This document shows, piece after piece, positions 36,944 through 45,409 of a stretch of DNA of 64,000 bases (position 1 is the stretch's first letter; every line of letters starts with the position of its first letter). The translations under genes and the position numbers were made by a program. The notes under the pieces are model-generated. The model saw only the letters and a program-made list of their open reading frames with translations, was not told where the DNA came from and did not search any database. Origin of the DNA: Candidatus Cloacimonadota bacterium. Lineage in GTDB: Bacteria > Cloacimonadota > Cloacimonadia > Cloacimonadales > JAJBBL01. The stretch spans positions 1 through 64,000 of the forward strand of contig JAHYIR010000004.1 of assembly GCA_019429305.1 (NCBI GenBank), written 5' to 3'.

Positions 36944-37933
36944 ATGGATCTAAACCAAATTAATGAGATTATTGAAAGCTATAGAGACAAGAAAATTGCT
37001 GTTATTGGTGATATGATGCTCGATCATTATCTCTGGGGCAAAGTCGAAAGAATTTCTCCGGAAGCTCCTGTTCCTGTAATCGATGTAGAAAGAGAAGAAT
37101 ATCGGCTCGGAGGAGCTGCTAATGTAGTATTTAATCTAAAGGCACTTAATGCTATACCTTTCACTATAGGTACAACTGGGAATGATATGTTTGGTGACCA
37201 GATTTTCTCAATATTGGAAGAAAAAGGCATAGAAAAAAGTTTTTTATTGCGTGATAAAAGAAAACCAACGACTAGAAAAAGCAGGATAATTGGTCATCAT
37301 CAACAGGTAGTGAGAGTAGATTATGAGTCTCGAGACGATATTGACAAAGAGTTAGAAGATAAAATTATCAATGCCTTCCAAGAACTGATCTCTCAAATAG
37401 ATGGTGTGATTATTGAGGATTATAACAAAGGACTTCTAACTGCCAGAGTTATAGAAGAGATCATGAAAACAGCTACTATGGCAAATAAACCAATCACCGT
37501 AGATCCAAAATTCAAAAATTTCTTTCTCTATCGTAATGCTACCATATTTAAACCAAATTTTAATGAATTGCAGAGGAATACAGGGCTACCGATCGAGAGT
37601 GAAGAGGACTTTGATTATGCAGCAAGGGTTTTGATGCATAAACTTAGCCCGGAGTATCTAATTATCACAAGAGGGGAGAAGGGGTTGGTCATTTTTACTC
37701 AGAAAGGAGATCGTATCGATATCCCTACCTTTGCTCAGGAGGTTTATGATGTCTCTGGTGCCGGCGACACAGTGATCAGTACCCTGACTCTTGGACTTTG
37801 CAGTGGGGTAGATATAGAGAAAGCAGCTATCATAGCCAATCATGCTGCCGGAGCCGTTTGCGGGAAAATAGGAATTCAACCTGCCTATCCGGAAGATATT
37901 ATCAACTCTTTCAGGAGTTTTAATAAATCCTGA
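36944..37933 (+). CDS. D-glycero-beta-D-manno-heptose-7-phosphate kinase (RfaE1/HldE kinase domain)
   Basis: This is a 329-residue PfkB-family sugar kinase. IGDMMLDHYLWGKVERISPEAPVPV, the first segment, is diagnostic for the heptose kinase. RLGGAANVVFNL and the C-terminal anion-hole motif DVSGAGDTVIS, with its catalytic Asp, are present. The adenylyltransferase half of bifunctional HldE is missing, so it corresponds to HldA/RfaE1 and a separate HldC/RfaE2 is expected elsewhere. It supplies ADP-heptose for the LPS core, in line with the Kdo and Lpt genes at 18776-22585. A terminator lies 118 bp after the stop. Confidence 0.92.
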   Translation: MDLNQINEIIESYRDKKIAVIGDMMLDHYLWGKVERISPEAPVPVIDVEREEYRLGGAANVVFNLKALNAIPFTIGTTGNDMFGDQIFSILEEKGIEKSFLLRDKRKPTTRKSRIIGHHQQVVRVDYESRDDIDKELEDKIINAFQELISQIDGVIIEDYNKGLLTARVIEEIMKTATMANKPITVDPKFKNFFLYRNATIFKPNFNELQRNTGLPIESEEDFDYAARVLMHKLSPEYLIITRGEKGLVIFTQKGDRIDIPTFAQEVYDVSGAGDTVISTLTLGLCSGVDIEKAAIIANHAAGAVCGKIGIQPAYPEDIINSFRSFNKS

Positions 37934-38051
37934 GCATTGAGCACTAAATTGAATTTCTACAAAGAGTAGTTCTATCAATTTGATGTAGAGTTTATTGTGG
38001 GATAAAAATCCCTGAGCCACAGAAGACACGGTGAGAAAACACATTATAGGG

Positions 38052-38073
38052 GGCGACCAATGGTCGCCTTTTT
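38052..38073 (+). terminator. Hairpin terminator after the der-plsY-purF-heptose kinase operon
   Basis: GGCGACC (38052-38058) and GGTCGCC (38062-38068) have a 3-nt loop and T5 follows. The same GGGGCGACCA sequence occurs at 8447-8456, so the hairpin may derive from a dispersed repeat. Confidence 0.75.
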
Positions 38074-38170
38074 AGTAGCATAGAGTTTTGATTGTGTATT
38101 ATTTTTTTTATTCCCTACCACGTGTTATAATGATGATTAACACAGGCAAGATGACGGTTGAATAATCTGT

Positions 38171-38305
38171 GTAGGGGCGGTTCACGAACCGGCCGTTTTT
38201 TTAATAATTATCCGACAAATTAGCTGTTTCTTGATTCAAAGATGAAACGGTTCACGATAAAAAGATGAAAAATACTCTAATAGGCGGTTCGTGAACCGCC
38301 CCTAC
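38171..38305. mobile_element. MITE-like element with about 20-bp terminal inverted repeats
   Basis: The left end GTAGGGGCGGTTCACGAACC (38171-38190) is exactly inverted at 38286-38305, and the match continues a few bases inward with one mismatch. Each end is itself palindromic (CGGTTC..GAACCG). The interior of about 85 bp has no coding capacity and includes GAAACGGTTCACGAT, another partial copy. It may be a non-autonomous element or two adjacent palindromic repeats. Confidence 0.55.
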
Positions 38306-38499
38306 ACTGCATTATAAAGCTATTATGAGCTAAATATAATCCAGAGTACTTACCAAATCTTGCTAACCTAATCCCTGTCATCTGAGTGTTCTTCATCATA
38401 TTTGGTACAGACTACTCAGAGTAACAACGGTGTCGAACTGACAAGAATTCCAAAAATCACTCAAGGTGAAACGAGTAAAGTTTCCTTATATGAAATATT

Positions 38500-41400
38500 T
38501 TATCGAATCATATTCCTTCTTGGAGGTAAGCTCTCCCTGATTCTGGTGGGGAATCTTTCTACCGTTATGCGATAGAAAGATCTTGGTCCGGTAACGAGTT
38601 CATAATATGTAGTTAGCGTACTTACCGGTCGGACAATCAGGTTTTCAGGTCCGGCAGTAAAGTAGGGGTCTTCTTCTTTGTAGATATTAAAATTATCTAC
38701 ACTCAAAGGGTATGACCATTGTAACTGAATAGCATTGTTATTTGATGAATATAGTATAGTTAAGTCATCAATAGGGGGTAAAGGGAGCCACGTGATTTCT
38801 ATTGGTCCATAAGTATTATTTAACTCATCACTCTCATCAACCTCTTCATCGGTATCGATCTGAAACCATGAGTTCCAATTTTCTGCTACGTAGTACTCGA
38901 ACTCAAAAGGAACAACAATTGGACTACCCGGAGTAACAGAGGTAACATTAGCATAGAGATCTCCAACCATACGTGGTGTTGGAGCATCATCGAGATTAAA
39001 GTACAAGTCCAGATAAACTGGATTTGGAATATCCATTGTACCATTATTCGCTACTGTAGCCGAAAGAATGATCGTATCACCAACATAAGGATTCGATATT
39101 GACCAGTCGATATCTATAATTTCCAGATCAACGTAGCCTAATACTACCCAAGCAATTCGACTATATAGGTCATCTTCAAAACTATCACCACTAAAAGCAC
39201 CAGAGACATTATTAAAGGTTACCGATCCCTGATCCAGGGTTTTTCTTACATTATTAGTACCACTCCAGGTATTGGCAGGAAAAATGGCATTATTAACCTG
39301 TAATGTTTGATTATTATTTATCGTTAAGAGAGTACCTTCTGCTATACCATTTCTGAAAGTACAATTATGAAATGAGTGAACAGGATCTACAATAGCTCCA
39401 TCCATAATATTTATACCATTCGTACTCGTGTATTCAAAAATTGCTCTATTAGCTGAGATAGTTCCACCCGAATAAACATTAAGATTATAATGACCTTCTG
39501 TGTGGGTAATTAACGCATTTTGAGCAACAGTACCGGCTATAGTAAGAGTACCACCAAGATTAACATTGATAGATCCATTGTTACCAATCTCTACTTGGTT
39601 GTTTTGGACACTTAACTTAGCTCCGTTACTAATGTTGATATTTGATCCTACTCTAAGGATGTTTCCGTCCATTCTTAGTTCATTTCCGCTTAAGATGTTC
39701 AGATTACCCAGAACTTTCAATGGTTCGGTACTATCTGATGAATATACATAGAGTTCGTTCTGTCCATCAACACTAATTACTAATTGCCCAAAATGAGCTA
39801 ACGCACTTTGAATTCTTATCGCACCACCATAGTAACCTCTCATTACAGTCACAACGGACAATGGTAATTGTACTGTAGCACCATCGTAAGCGAACCAATT
39901 ACTATAGCATTGAATTTCACCATTTGATATTTGTGCTAAAGAACCAGGATACCAGTTGATATTCCATCCGGATCTTAACAATTCCATATTGCTATTCATC
40001 AGTATCTTATCATGAACCAGAATATGTTGACCCACATTGGCTTCGTATCCGTTTAGCTTGAATGTTCCGTTGTATACGATCAAACTTCCTGAGCAGTTAA
40101 AATTACCTAGTAAAACAACACTGTTTGACCTGGTATCAATGTTTATTGTGCTTAATGTTGACCTAATCACTCTTCCAGAATCCGCGATAGTTATACTTTC
40201 ATTTTCTCTAGCGATCTTATCAACAACTACATTGAATGGACTTCCTGATGAGGTAAGAACGTATGAATCATTTGCAGAATGTAGATAAAAAGTTCCTCCC
40301 ATTGGATTAAAATCAGCCCGATCGCAATAAAAATTGCCTACTGTACGGATAGTTCCACCTGTTATATTATCTGTTAGTGTAAATACGGTTTCAGAATTGA
40401 TAAATAGATGATGGTTGGACATTTCTATCACACCATCACTCATATTTATGATAGCACTTCCTTGTTCTGATGGCCAGTAGATAGTACCGTCTCCACCAGT
40501 AAGGTTCATTTCACCACCCGACATAGTTATACTACCCCATAGATCGAGGAAACCGGTCGGGGATTGATGCAAATTCATTATTCCATCTGAAACACTGAAA
40601 TCTCCTCGCATTACTACTTGAAATAAGTCATTTGCAGTGAAAGTACCACCTGATACGCTTAATGTTCCGGAAGTCCATTTATAAAAATCGCATTCTGTAA
40701 CACTTTCTGGGAAATCTAAATATGCACTACCTGATTTATTGACATTTAATAGATAAAAATGCTCACCATAACAAGAACTGTTTCCAGTCCCCGTAAAAAT
40801 TACTTCTCTATTACCCTCCTCAAATCCAGATGGACCGACCAAATTAGTCCAATCACCTGAAATTTGAATTATCGGAGGAGCGATAAGGACTCCATTTTCA
40901 ATCAGCATACTACCGGCAATGTTAAGGGTTGTTGTTGCAGTTACAGTATTATCAGTTCTTGCTGCTTCAATTGCATTACCAAATCTATCTATTTTAGATA
41001 CTGAACTAATATTATCGCTTCTATCAGTAACATTCTTATTTATGTGCAAATCATAGACATTGGCACCATTCACCATACTAATTATTGAATCAAAACTACT
41101 ATAGAGCTCTAAAGCGCCACCAGTAGGATTAAAATTGCTCCTATTACATACAAAATCCCCTACTGTTCTAATGACTCCACCTGTTATATTCTCTGAGAAT
41201 GTATAAGTTGTACTATTATATACTCTAATTCCCTGATCTTTGAAATCTAATATTCCCCCACTCATATTTATAAAAGCATCTCCACCCCAAGACCAATAGG
41301 ATAAATCAGAACCACCATAAACATTAAACTCTCCTCCCAGAATAGCAATATTTCCGTTTAGATCTATATAACCATCATTATGGACATTAATGATCCCTGT

Positions 41401-44400
41401 TGGGTAAACCAGCCAGTGTCCTGCAATTCCATTATCAGCTAAAGAAGTTGTGTTGAATACTCCAGTATCGGCTACTAATGTTCCCGATGTCCAGTTATAA
41501 GAATTACAGTAAGTTGGATTTGTTGATATACGTAAGCTGGCAGTCGGAGATTTGTTTAACTCCAAGTTATTGAATGTTTCTCCGTAGCAATAGCTGTTGT
41601 CAGTACCATAAAATACTACTAATCCTGACCCTTCTGTAAATCCCTCAGGACCAACACTATTGATCCAATCACCGGAAATATTTATCACCGGTGGAGCTAC
41701 CAGAATACCCTCTATGATCCATAGTTGACCGGTAATGTTTAGATTAGTTAAAGCAGTGACAATATTAGGGTCAGTTCTTTGACTTACTGATCCGGAAAGA
41801 AGTTGGTGATCATATCTTGAAATTTCCTTATTAATATACAAATTGCATAAACTAGAACCACTTACTTGAGATATTGTAGTGGAATTGCTTCCATAAAGTT
41901 CTATAATGCCAGCAGATGGATTAAAATCTGGTCTCTCAATCAATAAGTTACCCTTGATTTTTATTGTACCGCCTGTTATTGTTTCAGTAAAGGTATAGAT
42001 AGGGTTGTTGTGAATTCTCACCCCTTGATCCTTAAAATCAAGAACACCATTACTCATGGTAATTGTTGAATTATTAGTAGCTGGCCATAATGAGTAAGAA
42101 ATACCACCATAGACATTAAATTCACCACCATGAATATTTAGGTCTCCATTTAGATCGATAGACGAACCTACATTATGCAAATTGATTACACCAGAAGCAA
42201 TTGACCAGGACCCCACTATTCCGTCATCAAGCAGACTGTTTGCTGTAAAAGAACCAGTACCTACATAAACAGTACCTGCAGTCCATTTAAAAGCAGCACA
42301 TGTTATATGTCTAATATAACCTGAGATTTTAAATTCTTTACCTGGCTTGTCTATCTCCAGAATATGGAAATCTTCACTTTGATTACAGGTCTGATCATGA
42401 CTGCTACCGTAGAATACAACTCGCGAACTACTTTCAATAAAAGCATGAGGTCCAACAGTGTTATTCCAGTCTCTGCGGATTCTAATAGTATGACTATTGG
42501 CGTTGAAGAAACCGTTAACAAGATTAAAAGATCCTCTTATCTCAATATCACTGTTAAGATTTACAATAGAAGCTGGAGAGATAGTCAGATTTATTAAGTG
42601 GTCACTAGAATTATTAAAAGATATAGTTTGAGATTCACCATTCATCTTTAATTCACCGTCTGTAAAAGCAATACTACCTGTACTTGTTAGATTCCCCTTC
42701 AATTGCGTGATTTTATTATGATTCGAAGCATACGTACTGCCGGCTAAATTCCAGAGATTTCCGTTAATAGTGAACCCAAAAAATGATGTACTACTGATTA
42801 TCAATTTACCGGGTGCTGTCTTATTAGATATTAAATGATGAAATTGAGTGTTAGCGGAATTATTAATAATAGTAGAATCATTACTTCCAGTGAATTCCAC
42901 ATAACCTAATTCCATCTGTACATTTGATCCAATTTCGAAAACCATATTGCCATTGCAATATATATCAGCATTACTGTGTGTAATAGATACCGAGGAATTA
43001 GCTAACCATGTTACATCACCATTAACGATCAAATTTCCATAAGAATGGGTCATTATCAATTGCCCGTCAATGATCAATTCATCAGAAATGTTTAGATGAT
43101 TTGCATTGATCTCGACACTTGCTCCGGAGTTTATTTTCAGACGATAGATAAATACTTCAGCATCAGCAATAACTGGGTAACGAACTTGTCCTTCTGGTAT
43201 GATCACGTCATCGGTTATACCCGGAACCGTACTTTTTAGCCAGTTACCTGCTGTATGCCAATTAGTTGAAATGTCACCTGTCCAGACGTTTGGTGGACTG
43301 TCTCTTAACATGAAGGTGATCGTTGGATCCCCTGATGGTCCAACATCTGTTATGACAAGATCACCATCCGGAGTAGTAAAATTATCGATATACAACCAAG
43401 GTTTCGGGTCAGTATAGTTATGGATTTCAGTTCGTCCGACATTATTTGAATAATTCGCTTCATTAAGGATGCCATTTACATCGATTGTACCCCCGGGTCG
43501 ATAGATATAGATCTCGTCTGGTGGACCATTTATGTTTCCTCTTAAAGTTGTTCCGTCATAGCTTGTTTGTACCCGATAGATTATTAAACCAGTAGCTGGT
43601 AGATGATACTCATAACGACCGACTTTCCGTCTATATTCAACAATATAGAATTGATCAGGGTCACTTGATAGTATTTTGTAGGCAGCGAATGGTGACTGAT
43701 CAATAGCTTCAAGAGTGTAAGTTGTTGGAGTCACAGTGGGAGTTATCACAGGTATGGATGCAAACCAGGTTCCATATTTCAGTTTACTATAGACAAGAGA
43801 GTGTCCACGGCCATTAGACATCAGACACCAAGCACCAACAGGAGATATTCCAGACCAGGGTTCATTATCTACCGGTTTATGATAAAAATCCGGAAAGCCG
43901 ATCTCATGACCCATTTCATGGCACAAAACTCTTACTACCAATGATGTTTCAAACTGAAAAATCAAACTTCTAACATTAACACCATGAATAGTACCTACCG
44001 AACCAGAAAAACCCCACCGTGTTGGCCATAAAATATTTCCCCAATTGTCTTTTTCTCCACGAAAGATGAAAGTAAGACCATCTAGTCTTCCGTCATCATC
44101 ATTATCATAGTCTAGATAATCCGGTACATGCTCTTCAATTTTTTCTACCAGTTCAGTTGCTAACGCTACTAGTCTACTATTATATTCAGATTCTGTATAG
44201 CCAATAGGATTAGTTACTTCATTATAAGGTGAATAGTAGCCACGGGGATTATCTAATACGATTGAGACAACACTGCTTGAAGGACCGGCAGTTGGCCGCA
44301 GAATACTATTGATCGACAACTGACTATTGGAAACCTCATTGTAATAGTCTTTTAGAGACGATTGAGATGTTGAATTGAACATATTCTGATAGTAGGTATA

Positions 44401-44844
44401 GTTATTATCTGTAGGAAATTCAGTCTGATCGCTGAAACGCACAAAACCCACTATATTGTTAATCGTACCGATCGGTGAAGTTCGATATCCTTCTCCTCGA
44501 TAATGCTGTTGCTCTCGACGACGTTGATCAATGGCCGGATCTTTTTTCAACAAGCCAGGAGATATTCCTAATATAGAAGGATCATATTGACCAACAATAT
44601 ATTCGGAATGGGTAATTGAATCTCCATCAGGTATGGCATAAACTATATATCCTGTTCGGGGGTGAACAAGCATTGTATAATTGTTTTCATCGTGTACGCG
44701 CCGATAGTATTCATCACCAGTGATAAATGCTTCATAAGTAGAACCATCTGGCTGGGTGATAGTATATGGCATGTTTTCTACAAAATGAGCAAATAATGTG
44801 CAAATTATAAAAGCGAAACCTAAGATCACAAGTAACTTTTTCAT
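38500..44844 (-). CDS. Giant secreted M6-family metallopeptidase (paralogue 1)
   Basis: ATG 44844 with GGAGG gives 2114 residues. The signal peptide (1-20) is followed by a propeptide shared with paralogue 2 (FVENMP.TITQPDGST), then the M6/immune-inhibitor-A-like catalytic domain with the zinc motif HEMGHEIGFPDFY (His309, Glu310, His313) and an Asp-rich DNDDDGRLDG loop. From about 540 (WTGDISTNWHTAGNW) to about 1880 there are beta-rich low-complexity repeats, including three tandem units of about 270 residues. A CARDB domain (about 1900-2015; IDIDWSISNPYVGDT) and a final Fn3-like domain (ending FYRITVERF and a basic tail) close the chain. It is likely a cell-surface or extracellular protease. 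It shares promoter and leader sequence with paralogue 2. Confidence 0.9.
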   Translation of the reverse strand: MKKLLVILGFAFIICTLFAHFVENMPYTITQPDGSTYEAFITGDEYYRRVHDENNYTMLVHPRTGYIVYAIPDGDSITHSEYIVGQYDPSILGISPGLLKKDPAIDQRRREQQHYRGEGYRTSPIGTINNIVGFVRFSDQTEFPTDNNYTYYQNMFNSTSQSSLKDYYNEVSNSQLSINSILRPTAGPSSSVVSIVLDNPRGYYSPYNEVTNPIGYTESEYNSRLVALATELVEKIEEHVPDYLDYDNDDDGRLDGLTFIFRGEKDNWGNILWPTRWGFSGSVGTIHGVNVRSLIFQFETSLVVRVLCHEMGHEIGFPDFYHKPVDNEPWSGISPVGAWCLMSNGRGHSLVYSKLKYGTWFASIPVITPTVTPTTYTLEAIDQSPFAAYKILSSDPDQFYIVEYRRKVGRYEYHLPATGLIIYRVQTSYDGTTLRGNINGPPDEIYIYRPGGTIDVNGILNEANYSNNVGRTEIHNYTDPKPWLYIDNFTTPDGDLVITDVGPSGDPTITFMLRDSPPNVWTGDISTNWHTAGNWLKSTVPGITDDVIIPEGQVRYPVIADAEVFIYRLKINSGASVEINANHLNISDELIIDGQLIMTHSYGNLIVNGDVTWLANSSVSITHSNADIYCNGNMVFEIGSNVQMELGYVEFTGSNDSTIINNSANTQFHHLISNKTAPGKLIISSTSFFGFTINGNLWNLAGSTYASNHNKITQLKGNLTSTGSIAFTDGELKMNGESQTISFNNSSDHLINLTISPASIVNLNSDIEIRGSFNLVNGFFNANSHTIRIRRDWNNTVGPHAFIESSSRVVFYGSSHDQTCNQSEDFHILEIDKPGKEFKISGYIRHITCAAFKWTAGTVYVGTGSFTANSLLDDGIVGSWSIASGVINLHNVGSSIDLNGDLNIHGGEFNVYGGISYSLWPATNNSTITMSNGVLDFKDQGVRIHNNPIYTFTETITGGTIKIKGNLLIERPDFNPSAGIIELYGSNSTTISQVSGSSLCNLYINKEISRYDHQLLSGSVSQRTDPNIVTALTNLNITGQLWIIEGILVAPPVINISGDWINSVGPEGFTEGSGLVVFYGTDNSYCYGETFNNLELNKSPTASLRISTNPTYCNSYNWTSGTLVADTGVFNTTSLADNGIAGHWLVYPTGIINVHNDGYIDLNGNIAILGGEFNVYGGSDLSYWSWGGDAFINMSGGILDFKDQGIRVYNSTTYTFSENITGGVIRTVGDFVCNRSNFNPTGGALELYSSFDSIISMVNGANVYDLHINKNVTDRSDNISSVSKIDRFGNAIEAARTDNTVTATTTLNIAGSMLIENGVLIAPPIIQISGDWTNLVGPSGFEEGNREVIFTGTGNSSCYGEHFYLLNVNKSGSAYLDFPESVTECDFYKWTSGTLSVSGGTFTANDLFQVVMRGDFSVSDGIMNLHQSPTGFLDLWGSITMSGGEMNLTGGDGTIYWPSEQGSAIINMSDGVIEMSNHHLFINSETVFTLTDNITGGTIRTVGNFYCDRADFNPMGGTFYLHSANDSYVLTSSGSPFNVVVDKIARENESITIADSGRVIRSTLSTINIDTRSNSVVLLGNFNCSGSLIVYNGTFKLNGYEANVGQHILVHDKILMNSNMELLRSGWNINWYPGSLAQISNGEIQCYSNWFAYDGATVQLPLSVVTVMRGYYGGAIRIQSALAHFGQLVISVDGQNELYVYSSDSTEPLKVLGNLNILSGNELRMDGNILRVGSNINISNGAKLSVQNNQVEIGNNGSINVNLGGTLTIAGTVAQNALITHTEGHYNLNVYSGGTISANRAIFEYTSTNGINIMDGAIVDPVHSFHNCTFRNGIAEGTLLTINNNQTLQVNNAIFPANTWSGTNNVRKTLDQGSVTFNNVSGAFSGDSFEDDLYSRIAWVVLGYVDLEIIDIDWSISNPYVGDTIILSATVANNGTMDIPNPVYLDLYFNLDDAPTPRMVGDLYANVTSVTPGSPIVVPFEFEYYVAENWNSWFQIDTDEEVDESDELNNTYGPIEITWLPLPPIDDLTILYSSNNNAIQLQWSYPLSVDNFNIYKEEDPYFTAGPENLIVRPVSTLTTYYELVTGPRSFYRITVERFPTRIRESLPPRRNMIR
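40250..42420 (-). repeat. Three tandem protein repeats of about 270 residues inside M6 paralogue 1
   Basis: Units begin at about 42415, 41612 and 40800 on the minus strand, a period of about 800-815 bp. Each starts with an F(Y/T)G(S/T)..(N/Q)..C segment followed 26-28 residues later by a second Cys in C..(F/Y).W(T)(S/A)GT. Later landmarks recur: GGE(F/M)N(V/L), ITGG.I, and R.(D/N)FNP. The third copy is shorter at its end. One related copy is in paralogue 2 (about 48480-49070), where the second Cys is lost. Divergence is too high for a recent duplication at the DNA level. Confidence 0.75.
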
Positions 44845-45021
44845 AGCAACCTCCAAAATTTTATCTCGAAAAATTGGTTTTGAATCGGAATCTTATTATT
44901 AACTACAAAGAATATGGAATCTGACTCTAACTATATATAGCAGTAAAAATCTTATGATGAGTTGATTATTATTATATCAAAAAACAGCACCAATTGTAAC
45001 ATAATAACCTTCATTAATATC

Positions 45022-45134
45022 TCCTCATTTGAGGATTAAAAGGTTCTGTTAGCAAATCTCGTATCAGCAAATAATTACAATAAAATGATATCACTATCAA
45101 TTTATCTATTAAGAAATTGGAGATATTTTGTCAA
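45022..45134 (-). promoter_or_regulatory. Promoter and conserved leader of M6 paralogue 1
   Basis: On the minus strand, TTGACA (45134-45129) is followed 17 bp later by TAATAG. Then come TTATTTGCTGA (45074-45064) and the hairpin TCCTC-AAAT-GAGGA (45035-45022), about 180 nt before the ATG. The same elements occur at nearly the same spacing before paralogue 2. Confidence 0.6.
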
Positions 45135-45409
45135 GAACAATTTTGGTACTAAGCAAATTTAATTGTTTTGTTTGATTGCTTTTGGCTAATGATAAAGTAC
45201 AAACTACTCATATCTGAAAAGATCATGACTAATTAATCGATTATAAAATTACCTAAAGCAACCATAAGGTGTCTCTATAGTCGGATACCATCCGACTATA
45301 GAGACACCTTATGGCATATCATTTCTTCAACTGTGGTTAAGAAGTCATAATTATGACCATATAAACTCTGTTTTATTTACAGGTTAATCTTAACAAATAA
45401 TTACTTCAT
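45135..45409. other. Spacer between M6 paralogue 2 and the promoter of paralogue 1
   Basis: With the leader, this makes the 565-bp gap between the two M6 genes. The only strong structure is the 53-nt perfect palindrome at 45262-45314. Confidence 0.6.
45262..45314. repeat. Perfect palindrome with 25-bp arms and a 3-nt loop
   Basis: The left arm 45262-45286 (CCATAAGGTGTCTCTATAGT...) is exactly inverted at 45290-45314, with ACC between. There is no mismatch and no T-tract. It is 95 bp downstream of the stop of M6 paralogue 2 and about 130 bp upstream of the promoter of paralogue 1. Confidence 0.95.

Larger units (their letters stand above)
37934..38499. other. 566-bp intergenic region with terminator and MITE-like inverted repeats
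   Basis: No gene is seen. It holds the hairpin at 38052-38073 and a 135-bp unit bounded by inverted copies of GTAGGGGCGGTTCACGAACC (38171-38305). Further right is a fragment with CTGAGTGTTCTTC...GTAACAACGG that resembles other dispersed repeats. Confidence 0.6.

Noticed and set aside
40250-42420. Possible CRISPR or tandem DNA repeat
   Set aside because: The repetition is at protein level with about 800-bp periods and diverged DNA. There are no short identical repeats with spacers.
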